Assembly (NCBI GenBank): GCA_029287755.1
Contig: JARFQM010000054.1
Location: 1-5,726, forward strand
Direction: 5' to 3'
Origin: Desulfofustis sp.
Lineage (GTDB): Bacteria; Desulfobacterota; Desulfobulbia; Desulfobulbales; Desulfocapsaceae
DNA length: 5,726 bases
The stretch's first letter is position 1. Every line of letters begins with the position of its first letter. A model generated the notes under the pieces. That model had not been told where the DNA came from. It ran no database searches and saw only the letters and a list, made by a program, of their open reading frames with translations. Both the position numbers and the translations under genes were made by a program. Positions 1-5,726 of this stretch are shown piece by piece.

Positions 1-18
1 GATGTGTATAAGAGACAG
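1..18. other. Sequencing adapter remnant (Tn5 mosaic end / Nextera)
   Basis: The first 18 bases are identical to bases 2-19 of the 19-bp Tn5 mosaic end (AGATGTGTATAAGAGACAG) that tagmentation libraries leave next to the insert. The match sits exactly at the edge of the sequence and no IS50 or transposase gene follows. Untrimmed adapter is therefore far more likely than a real transposon end. Genuine genomic sequence probably starts at base 19. Confidence 0.95.
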
Positions 19-290
19 GGCTGATTGCAGAACCGTCAAGTCAATCCCACGCCCACTACACTAAGCAGCATTACTAAGAGCCACAACCACTCAAGATGGA
101 GGATAGTCAAACTTTCCCGGTGACTTTTTGCCAACGATCCCCTATATCTTAAAGCTGTTACCTCAAACAGAGACATCATTGGGGTTTGCTGACGCCAGAT
201 CGGTGTGCAGATCCCCATGCTGTCCGGCAACCAATGCTGCAGGGTGCTTTCTACTGCCCTGCCGATCCAGAGCCTATTATTTCAGAAAAG
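19..290. other. Leader region upstream of glgB, no supported gene
   Basis: About 270 bases without a convincing coding region on either strand. The glgB frame stays open back to a TTG at 186, but the added residues do not resemble a GlgB N-terminus. An 18-codon open frame (ATG at 96, stop at 150-152) has no good ribosome binding site. The opposite strand has a 64-codon frame (36-230) with no recognisable features. A small inverted repeat, CTGTT/AACAG (155-159 and 166-170), has only a 5-bp stem. The region may hold the glgB promoter and 5' untranslated leader. Because it adjoins an adapter-bearing edge, its outermost bases may be poorly supported. Confidence 0.5.
120..148 (+). promoter_or_regulatory. 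Possible sigma70-type promoter for glgB
   Basis: GTGACT (120-125) matches the -35 consensus TTGACA at 4 of 6 positions. TATATC (143-148) matches the -10 consensus TATAAT at 4 of 6, and the spacer is 17 bases. This is the best-spaced pair I found by eye in the leader. Matches this weak occur by chance, so it is only a candidate. Transcription from here would give a leader of roughly 135 bases before the chosen glgB start. Confidence 0.2.
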
Positions 291-2504
291 ATGAACAGAA
301 TTGCCGACGAAATCCTGAAGAACAACTATTACGATCCCTTCCAGTATCTCGGTGTCCATCAGCAGGCGGACTCTCCCGACATCCTTCAGGTCCGTACCCT
401 GCAGCCTCACGCCTCTGCGGTCTCAATGCTGAGCTCCGGGAAAGAGTGGAAGATGGTGCGCAGCCACCCTGAAGGTATCTACGAATGTGAACTAAAACGC
501 GCCGAACTTGAGTACCCCGATCTCGACCCCTACGACTATCGGTATAAAATCACCTACCGGTCCGGCGATGTGCACCTGATCAACGATCCCTATCGTTTTC
601 CTGTCCTGCTCGATGAAACGGATCGTTACCTGTTCAACTCGGGTACCAACTACTCTCTTTACAATTTGTTTGGCGCCCAGATCGGTCTGCACTGCAAGGT
701 CGGCGGCACCCTCTTCAGGGTATGGGCTCCGAATGCACGGGCCGTTGCCGTGATAGGTCATTTCAATGGCTGGGACAGCCGCGTACACCAGATGCGGGTT
801 CTGGGCAGTTCCGGCATCTGGGAGCTCTTCATTCCCGGCCTTGTGGAAGACGAGTTGTATCGATTCATGCTCAAATCGGCAGACGGGGAGATGCTGGAAA
901 AATCTGATCCTTTTCAGTTTTTTGCCGAAAACAGACCACGGACCGCTTCGGTGGTCAGGAATCTGCAGCGCTATCAGTGGCTGGATCTACAATGGCAGGA
1001 ACAGAAGCAAACGACCCCGCCCTACGATAAACCGATTTCCATCTACGAGGTGCATCCCGGATCGTGGCGGCGCGACCCTGACGATCTCGAGCGCTTTCTG
1101 ACCTTTCGGGAACTCGCCGATCAACTCGTTCCCTATGTCAAGGAAATGGGGTTCACCCACATAGAACTCATGCCGGTCATGGAACATCCACTGGATGAGT
1201 CGTGGGGGTATCAGGTTACCGGCTCATTCAGCGTGACGAGCAGATACGGGGTCCCCGATGATTTCATGTATTTTGTCGATTTTTGTCACCAGAATGGAAT
1301 AGGCGTCATCCTGGACTGGGTCCCGGCCCATTTCCCCAAGGATATGCACAGCCTTGCCCGGTTTGACGGCACAGCGCTTTACGAACATGAGGATCCCCGC
1401 AAGGGAGCCCATCCCGAATGGGGCACCCTGATCTACAATTACGGGCGCCAGGAGGTGAGCAATTTCCTCATCGCCAGTGCCCTGTTCTGGCTCGACAAAT
1501 ATCATATAGACGGCCTGCGGGTGGATGCAGTTGCGTCGATGCTCTATCTCGATTATGCCCGCCAAGAGGGTGAGTGGATACCGAACTGCTATGGAGGCAG
1601 AGAGAATCTCGAAGCTATCGAGTTTATCAAGCATATGAACTCGGTGATCTATGAACGGTATCCGGGAACGCTGATGATCGCCGAGGAATCCACAAGCTTT
1701 TATGGGGTATCGAAACCTGCCGACCAGGGCGGATTGGGATTCGGTTTCAAATGGAATATGGGCTGGATGAACGATATTCTCGGTTATTTTGCCAAAGACC
1801 CGTTTTACCGTAAATATCACCACAACGCCCTGACCTTTTCAATGATGTATGCCCTGTCGGAAAATTTCATTTTACCGCTGTCGCACGACGAAGTGGTGCA
1901 CGGTAAAGGCTCACTTATTGAAAAAATGACCGGCGACGACTGGCAGAAATTTGCCAACCTCCGGCTGCTGCTGCTCTATCTCTATCTTCACCCGGGCAAA
2001 AAGCTCCTCTTCATGGGCGGTGAATTCGGCCAGCGATCCGAGTGGTACTGCAAACAGAGTCTGGACTGGCATCTGCTCGATATGGGGCCCTATCACCGGC
2101 AGACCCAGGAATTCGTGCGCCATCTCAATGGTTTTTACAAGCATCACCCTTCTTTGTGGCAGCTCGACTATGATCATCGCGGCTTTTCCTGGCTGGACAT
2201 CGAAGACCAGGATAACTCGATTATTTCATTCTTAAGGACTGCAGAGGACCCCGCCGACTATCTTGTGTGCCTGCTCAATTTTACTCCCCAGACTCTGGAA
2301 GGGTACAAAATCGGCGTACCCAATCTGGGAGAATATGAACTGGTACTCTGCTCGGATGCGCCCGAGTTTGGCGGCAGCGGCGCCTGTCCCGACTTTCGTT
2401 TCGAGGCCCTTGCCGAACCTTTTGCACGGGCGCCCTACCATTGCTTGATCAAGGTACCGCCGCTGGCGGGCCTGGTGTTGAGACCGGTACGCAAGGAGAG
2501 TTAG
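291..2504 (+). CDS. glgB: 1,4-alpha-glucan branching enzyme (GlgB, EC 2.4.1.18)
   Basis: This cytoplasmic enzyme cuts alpha-1,4-glucan chains and rejoins them as alpha-1,6 branches during glycogen synthesis. The protein is 737 residues, against 728 for E. coli GlgB, and aligns with it along its whole length. Domains in order: GlgB N-terminal domain (about 12-105, with DPFQYLGVH at 15-23), CBM48 (about 135-215, with FRVWAPNA), GH13 barrel (about 250-620) and C-terminal beta domain (about 640-737). The catalytic residues are present: nucleophile D412 in GLRVDAVAS, acid/base E465 in AEES, and D533 in LSHDEV, each offset by 7 from E. coli D405, E458 and D526. Region I reads DWVPAHF, where E. coli has DWVPGHF. 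I chose ATG 291 because its N-terminus lines up with E. coli GlgB. Its ribosome binding site is weak (AGAAAAG directly adjacent). In-frame starts at 186 (TTG) and 234 (ATG) would add residues unlike the family. The next gene follows after 2 bases. Confidence 0.97.
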   Translation: MNRIADEILKNNYYDPFQYLGVHQQADSPDILQVRTLQPHASAVSMLSSGKEWKMVRSHPEGIYECELKRAELEYPDLDPYDYRYKITYRSGDVHLINDPYRFPVLLDETDRYLFNSGTNYSLYNLFGAQIGLHCKVGGTLFRVWAPNARAVAVIGHFNGWDSRVHQMRVLGSSGIWELFIPGLVEDELYRFMLKSADGEMLEKSDPFQFFAENRPRTASVVRNLQRYQWLDLQWQEQKQTTPPYDKPISIYEVHPGSWRRDPDDLERFLTFRELADQLVPYVKEMGFTHIELMPVMEHPLDESWGYQVTGSFSVTSRYGVPDDFMYFVDFCHQNGIGVILDWVPAHFPKDMHSLARFDGTALYEHEDPRKGAHPEWGTLIYNYGRQEVSNFLIASALFWLDKYHIDGLRVDAVASMLYLDYARQEGEWIPNCYGGRENLEAIEFIKHMNSVIYERYPGTLMIAEESTSFYGVSKPADQGGLGFGFKWNMGWMNDILGYFAKDPFYRKYHHNALTFSMMYALSENFILPLSHDEVVHGKGSLIEKMTGDDWQKFANLRLLLLYLYLHPGKKLLFMGGEFGQRSEWYCKQSLDWHLLDMGPYHRQTQEFVRHLNGFYKHHPSLWQLDYDHRGFSWLDIEDQDNSIISFLRTAEDPADYLVCLLNFTPQTLEGYKIGVPNLGEYELVLCSDAPEFGGSGACPDFRFEALAEPFARAPYHCLIKVPPLAGLVLRPVRKES
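2493..2498 (+). promoter_or_regulatory. Strong ribosome binding site inside the end of glgB
   Basis: AAGGAG lies within the last codons of glgB, 8 bases before the ATG at 2507. It decides the start of the small downstream gene: the same frame is open from 2441, but that part overlaps the conserved GlgB C-terminus and has no comparable site. The arrangement supports translation directly after glgB on one mRNA. Confidence 0.75.
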
Positions 2505-2506
2505 CT

Positions 2507-2710
2507 ATGACTGGAACTAGTCCCCTGGGCAGAGATAAATTGAAAAAGGCACTTCACTACTTTTCGGAACTGGTTGCCGCGCATCCGGAAAAAAGTCGCC
2601 TCGAACTGCTGCAGAAAGTTCAACTCCAGTTCGACCTTTCTCCGGCCGACTGCGAATTTCTCAATAAGCATCTGGGAAAAGAATACCCTGAATCCGGGAC
2701 CGGGACGTGA
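2507..2710 (+). CDS. Small helical protein of unknown function, coupled to glgB
   Basis: I do not recognise this 67-residue protein as a named family. It is soluble and highly charged, without signal peptide, membrane segment or cysteine cluster (one Cys, C49). It looks all-helical, with likely helices at about 10-24 (KLKKALHYFSELVA), 31-42 (RLELLQKVQLQF) and 45-56 (SPADCEFLNKHL). The C-terminal tail is loose (PESGTGT) and encoded partly by a tandem CCGGGA repeat (2694-2705). ATG 2507 is supported by AAGGAG at 8 bases spacing and begins 2 bases after the glgB stop, so the gene is probably cotranscribed with glgB and perhaps translationally coupled to it. A small binding or regulatory partner would fit the size, but no function can be assigned. 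That it is a real gene is supported by the ribosome binding site, the tight spacing and the ordinary composition of the protein. Confidence 0.8.
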   Translation: MTGTSPLGRDKLKKALHYFSELVAAHPEKSRLELLQKVQLQFDLSPADCEFLNKHLGKEYPESGTGT

Positions 2711-2717
2711 GTTGACC

Positions 2718-2729
2718 GCACATATGTGC
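2718..2729. repeat. Perfect 12-bp palindrome between the small gene and the DUF4126 gene
   Basis: GCACATATGTGC is a perfect inverted repeat with no spacer, followed by an A-rich stretch (TAAAAAATAG). It lies 8 bases after the stop of the small gene and 27 bases before the ATG at 2756. It is not a typical intrinsic terminator: no T-tract follows on either strand and the stem is short. A dimeric-repressor-type binding site, a weak mRNA hairpin or chance are all possible. Confidence 0.5.
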
Positions 2730-2744
2730 TAAAAAATAGTCTCT

Positions 2745-2750
2745 GGTGGA
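2745..2750 (+). promoter_or_regulatory. Ribosome binding site for the DUF4126 gene
   Basis: GGTGGA ends 5 bases before the ATG at 2756 and is a reasonable Shine-Dalgarno match. It favours ATG 2756 over the in-frame GTG at 2726. That GTG lies inside the palindrome and would add ten residues (MLKNSLWWNP) before the conserved membrane region. Confidence 0.5.
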
Positions 2751-2755
2751 ATCCT

Positions 2756-3421
2756 ATGGACGCCTATCAACAGGTACTGGCAACTATCTCCCTGACCATG
2801 GGAGCCGCATGGGCCAGTGGCATTAATCTCTACGCCACCATTGCAGTGCTTGGGATTTTGGGAGCCACCGGTAATGTGGAACTTCCCTCCCAGCTGCTTG
2901 TTCTGCAGTCGCCCCTGGTGATCGGCTGCGCCACCCTCATGTATCTGGTTGAATTTTTTGCCGACAAGACGCCGGGAGTCGATACCGGCTGGGATACGAT
3001 CCATACTTTCATAAGGATTCCGGCCGGTGTCATTCTTGCCGCCTCGGTCGTCGGAGACGTCTCGCCTGCGCTCGTTGTTGCCGCGGGGATTTTAGGCGGG
3101 GCGCTGTCCGCCACCAGCCACCTTATCAAAGCCGGCTCTCGGGTAATGATCAATACTTCCCCGGAGCCGTTCAGCAACTGGGCCGCCTCGCTCTTTGAGG
3201 ATTTCCTGGTTATCGGCGGCCTCTTCACCGCTCTGCACTACCCCTTGCTCTTCCTGCTTTTCCTGGTGGCCTTTCTACTGCTGGCCGTCTGGCTTATTCC
3301 GCGCATCTGGAGAGCGATCCGTTTTCTCTGGCGCAAGATGCGCTCGGTTTTCAGCTCGGAGGCGCAGAGTTACTCCTTCGAAGAGCAGCCGAGGAGCGCT
3401 ACGCAAAATCCGGATAAATAG
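2756..3421 (+). CDS. DUF4126-family integral membrane protein
   Basis: This 221-residue inner-membrane protein has a biochemical role I cannot state. Hydrophobic segments lie at about 8-35, 50-68, 87-120 and 150-182. The first includes a Gly/Ala-rich ASGIN stretch (20-24), and between the second and third is the family-typical motif EFFADKTPGVDTGWD (66-80) followed by IHTFIRIPAG (82-91). This matches my recollection of DUF4126 proteins, in which an E-F-x-A-D-K-x-P-G-x-D loop precedes a helical pair. The C-terminus is a basic stretch after the last helix (PRIWRAIRFLWRKMR, 182-196) and then a polar tail of about 25 residues, presumably cytoplasmic by the positive-inside rule. The gene follows the small glgB-linked gene after 45 bases on the same strand and could share its transcript. 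Its last 23 bases overlap the convergent kinase gene, so no terminator can lie between the two. Confidence 0.85.
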   Translation: MDAYQQVLATISLTMGAAWASGINLYATIAVLGILGATGNVELPSQLLVLQSPLVIGCATLMYLVEFFADKTPGVDTGWDTIHTFIRIPAGVILAASVVGDVSPALVVAAGILGGALSATSHLIKAGSRVMINTSPEPFSNWAASLFEDFLVIGGLFTALHYPLLFLLFLVAFLLLAVWLIPRIWRAIRFLWRKMRSVFSSEAQSYSFEEQPRSATQNPDK

Positions 3422-5219
3422 GTATTTTGACCGTCACCGTGGTACCTTCCTGGGGCCTACTTTGCAGCGCTATCGTACCGTTATGGTCCTGGACAATCCT
3501 GGCGGACATGGCCAGCCCCAGGCCTGTACCATCATGTTTGGTGGTGAAATAGGGTTCGAATACCTTGTCTGCCTGTTCTGCCGGTATCCCGCAGCCGCTG
3601 TCGGTTATACCTATGGTTACTTGGCGATCGGAACAGCTTGTTGATATAGTCAGCCTGCCCCCCTCCTCCATCGCCTGTATTCCATTTAAAAAAAGGTTTA
3701 GAAACACCTGAGTCAACTTGTCCTTGTCTCCCTCCATGATCGCCGTGCCGCAACCGTAAGTTTCGTGCACCTCTATATTCTGGGTTTCTGTATCGCTGCG
3801 CACCAGCATTACCGCTTTGGCCAGCAATTCGTCTATCTGGAAGGTCGTTTTGGTCAATAATCCAGGCCTGGCATAGTCAAGAAGCTCCGATATGGAACGA
3901 TCGAGGCGCTCAACCTGCTCAACCATCAGATCGGCGGTCTGCTGAGCAGAGAGGTCTTCATTGAATCTGGACTTGAGCAGAAGGGCCAAGCCTTTCACAG
4001 AACTCAACGGGTTGCGGAGTTCGTGGGCCACTCCGGCGGCCATTCTGCCGACCACCGCATCACGTTCAGCTTTCTGCAACTGGTCCTCCAGCTCTCGAAG
4101 CTGGCTCAAATCTTGAACCAGGATCATGAAGCCGCCAGCTTGCTCTGCGTGGTCGGCAATCTTCACTCTGGTAAAAAGCAGGTTTTTCTCAATTCCCGCC
4201 TCCACCACAGGCCCAACTTCCCAGCGCTGGACTGTTTCGCGCTGCTGGTGCTCGAGCCCGTTAATCATCTTTTGGTCAAGCACTCGGTTAAGCTCGAGCC
4301 CGATGCACGAATCTGCATTCAGGTTGAGCATCAGAGCGGCGCTTGGATTACAGATCCTGATATGTCCCTCCTCAGAGGTGGCGATGAGGCCAAGCGGCAG
4401 CGAGGATACCAGGGTGTCGGTGAACGTGCGAATACTCCTTAGACGCTTCTGAGATCCTTTGTAAGTCTGAATGAGAACGAGAGAGAGCAGACCTCCCCCT
4501 CCCACCAGCAAGAGAATGAGGGAAAGTATGGCGATCTGGATAATCTGTTTCTTTACGGCTTGCTGATACCCCTCAAGGCTGAGTTCGACAATCAGGCTCA
4601 GCGGTGTTTCAGCGATTTCCCGTATTCTCTCGAGGTGCTCCGGAATCGGGGACAGCTCAGGCCGCATTCTGCCCATTCTCCGGCGATTGAATTGATTCGG
4701 GCCAGCCATGCCGGGGGCCGGCATAAACCCCACCGCCATCAGGAACACCGGCTCTTCCCTGCCGGGCTGTCTGACAATGGCGCTTATCTTTCTCTGGTTG
4801 TCGCTTTGTTGCCGTTCGAGCAGCAGGCGAGTCTGTTCATCTATTCGCTTGCCGATCTGCTCATTATCCGAGTGGGTCCTCACAATACCATCCTGATCGA
4901 CCAGGTAAAGGCCGAGCAAACCAGGGTGTTCCGCACTGTTGGCGATGGTCTGGCCAACAGACTCAAGCCAGTTTTCATTGTTCAGATCACCGCGCATGAA
5001 TCCCCGCTGCAGGGCACTGCGTGATCCGGCGGCAACCAGATTTAAAATAGCCGTCGCCTCCTGTTTAAGAATCAGTTCGTTTAATTTTTTTTCGCGCTGA
5101 TAGTTGTTGACTGCGAAAACTGCAATGATAACCGCCAGCAAGCCGCACGCTGCCAGAAATATCAGGGGGGAGGCGTAAAATATTGATACGCCCTTTGGGC
5201 TCCTCTTAGCGTGTGCCAT
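3399..5219 (-). CDS. Membrane sensor histidine kinase (Cache-like, PAS-like, HisKA, HATPase_c)
   Basis: This inner-membrane sensor kinase of a two-component system would autophosphorylate on histidine and pass the phosphate to a response regulator not in this window. From ATG 5219 it is 606 residues. Segments in order: TM1 (about 13-38); extracytoplasmic sensor (about 40-223) with a Cache-like LYLVDQDGIVRTHSD stretch (104-118) and a Met/Arg-rich loop (161-187); TM2 (about 225-251); PAS-like domain (about 262-370); HisKA with phospho-acceptor H399 in AGVAHELRNPL; HATPase_c with N-box N508/N512, G1 box DSGCG (540-544), F-box VFEPYFTTK (553-561) and G2 box GTGLGLA (564-570). All core catalytic motifs are intact. 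The style recalls ZraS/HydH-type kinases, though E. coli ZraS (465 residues) is shorter and lacks the PAS part. ATG 5219 overlaps the upstream gene by 14 bases. A TTG at 5240 would add seven residues; neither start has a strong ribosome binding site. The ligand is unknown. Confidence 0.93.
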   Translation of the reverse strand: MAHAKRSPKGVSIFYASPLIFLAACGLLAVIIAVFAVNNYQREKKLNELILKQEATAILNLVAAGSRSALQRGFMRGDLNNENWLESVGQTIANSAEHPGLLGLYLVDQDGIVRTHSDNEQIGKRIDEQTRLLLERQQSDNQRKISAIVRQPGREEPVFLMAVGFMPAPGMAGPNQFNRRRMGRMRPELSPIPEHLERIREIAETPLSLIVELSLEGYQQAVKKQIIQIAILSLILLLVGGGGLLSLVLIQTYKGSQKRLRSIRTFTDTLVSSLPLGLIATSEEGHIRICNPSAALMLNLNADSCIGLELNRVLDQKMINGLEHQQRETVQRWEVGPVVEAGIEKNLLFTRVKIADHAEQAGGFMILVQDLSQLRELEDQLQKAERDAVVGRMAAGVAHELRNPLSSVKGLALLLKSRFNEDLSAQQTADLMVEQVERLDRSISELLDYARPGLLTKTTFQIDELLAKAVMLVRSDTETQNIEVHETYGCGTAIMEGDKDKLTQVFLNLFLNGIQAMEEGGRLTISTSCSDRQVTIGITDSGCGIPAEQADKVFEPYFTTKHDGTGLGLAMSARIVQDHNGTIALQSRPQEGTTVTVKIPIYPDFA

Positions 5220-5726
5220 CTTCTGCCAGAATTTTTTCAAGAATTACTTTGGAGATCAGGTAGGTGGGAACCACCCCTTCTGCTCCCATGGGGCCAGAGG
5301 CGAGGGTCTGGCCGCTGATCAGCGGATTATCCGAAGCGTAGTAGGCATAACGGACCTTCATGTTTTTTTCTATGTGTCCCTGAATTATTGCCGCGCTGAT
5401 AGCCCTCTGGTAATGAGCTCCCTCCATCTCCAGTCCAACGGCCTTCCAGGAAGAATTGTGGAAGCGCTCCAAGACATCACGGTTTTGCAGTGATGTGCCT
5501 AACACCGTCAGCATTGGGCCGCTGAAGACCTTCACCAGGTTGCCGAAATCAGAAGCAGACAAGTCGTTGTCGACGATGTAGTTATGCGGTGTTCCCTCCA
5601 TGACATGGGCCGTAGCCAGCATGATATCGCCCTTGCTGCCGGGAAGGATCCCCGCTTTTCCCATAATTGATATGGATTCTATCTGCAATGATATCTGGAT
5701 GTCGGATGCGGTGGTGGGGCTCAACA
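5206..5726 (-). CDS. Nucleoside phosphorylase-like protein, C-terminal part (gene runs off the right edge)
   Basis: Only the last 172 or so residues are visible; the frame is open to the window edge, and the TTG at 5724 is unlikely to be the real start. Numbering visible residues from that codon, three features recall the PNP/UDP phosphorylase and MTA/SAH nucleosidase fold. These are a Gly-rich stretch followed by a GD pair (MGKAGILPGSKGDIMLA, 21-37), the segment GLEMEGAHY (97-105) resembling the ribose-binding M-E motif, and YYASDNPL (128-135) resembling the conserved S-D containing the catalytic Asp of the family. If active it would cleave or phosphorolyse a nucleoside-type glycosidic bond in the cytoplasm. 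The sequence is divergent enough that a binding-only or different substrate role is possible. No signal peptide or membrane segment is seen in this part. Its stop (5206-5208) lies inside the kinase gene, a 14-base overlap that implies one transcript and probably coupled translation. Confidence 0.65.
   Translation of the reverse strand, partial: LSPTTASDIQISLQIESISIMGKAGILPGSKGDIMLATAHVMEGTPHNYIVDNDLSASDFGNLVKVFSGPMLTVLGTSLQNRDVLERFHNSSWKAVGLEMEGAHYQRAISAAIIQGHIEKNMKVRYAYYASDNPLISGQTLASGPMGAEGVVPTYLISKVILEKILAEDGTR

Noticed and set aside
96..152. 18-codon open frame that could be a leader peptide of glgB
   Set aside because: No Shine-Dalgarno sequence precedes ATG 96, no run of regulatory codons is present, and no terminator/antiterminator pair is visible after it.
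36..230. 64-codon open frame on the minus strand in the glgB leader, ending in a hydrophobic stretch
   Set aside because: It has no ribosome binding site or recognisable family, and it lies in sequence beside an adapter edge. The hydrophobic end alone is not enough to support a gene.
186..290. N-terminal extension of glgB from TTG 186 or ATG 234
   Set aside because: The extra 35 residues are unlike any GlgB N-terminus I know, and the protein from 291 already matches E. coli GlgB from its start. Neither upstream codon has a good ribosome binding site.
1224..1823. 199-codon open frame antisense to glgB
   Set aside because: It lies opposite the strongly conserved catalytic core of GlgB, and its translation shows no domain. 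It is explained as a by-product of codon usage in glgB.
2711..2755. Intrinsic terminator between the small gene and the DUF4126 gene
   Set aside because: The palindrome is AT-containing, short, loopless and followed by A rather than T on the plus strand. The minus strand has no T-tract after it either.
4023..5024. Open frames of 139 and 154 codons antisense to the kinase (4023-4442 and 4560-5024)
   Set aside because: Both lie opposite well-supported kinase domains, have no recognisable motif, and are shadows of the kinase reading frame.
5085..5092. Run of eight A on the coding strand of the kinase, possible slippage or phase-variation site
   Set aside because: It encodes an ordinary Lys-Lys pair just after the first membrane segment, the frame is intact, and no alternative frame downstream gives a sensible product. 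A tract of this length is common.

Overview
The window looks like a piece of a Gram-negative bacterial chromosome. It is most likely from a delta-type proteobacterium (Desulfobacterota/Desulfuromonadota-like). I base this on the style of the histidine kinase H-box region, the E. coli-like long GlgB and a moderately GC-rich coding pattern. This is a judgement from recalled sequence style, not from a search. The first 18 bases match the Tn5 mosaic end used as a Nextera sequencing adapter, so the left edge is a library or assembly edge and not biology.

Layout: a leader of about 270 bases with no convincing gene (19-290) precedes glgB (291-2504, + strand), a complete glycogen branching enzyme with all GH13 catalytic residues. 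Two bases after it, and with its own strong ribosome binding site, comes a 67-residue helical protein of unknown function (2507-2710). A 45-base gap containing a perfect 12-bp palindrome leads to a DUF4126-type membrane protein (2756-3421, + strand). These three genes run in the same direction and could be one transcript.

The right half is on the opposite strand. A partial gene entering from the right edge (5206-5726, - strand) encodes the C-terminal part of a protein resembling the purine/uridine nucleoside phosphorylase fold. Its end overlaps the start of a membrane sensor histidine kinase (3399-5219, - strand) by 14 bases, which suggests translational coupling. The kinase has two membrane segments, a Cache-like extracytoplasmic domain with a Met/Arg-rich loop, a PAS-like domain and an intact HisKA/HATPase core. 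Its end overlaps the end of the DUF4126 gene by 23 bases, tail to tail.

The left half concerns glycogen synthesis plus two poorly characterised proteins. The right half is a signalling operon whose response regulator is not in the window. I see no CRISPR array, RNA gene, transposase or phage gene. The least described parts are the phosphorylase-like/kinase pairing and the small protein coupled to glgB.
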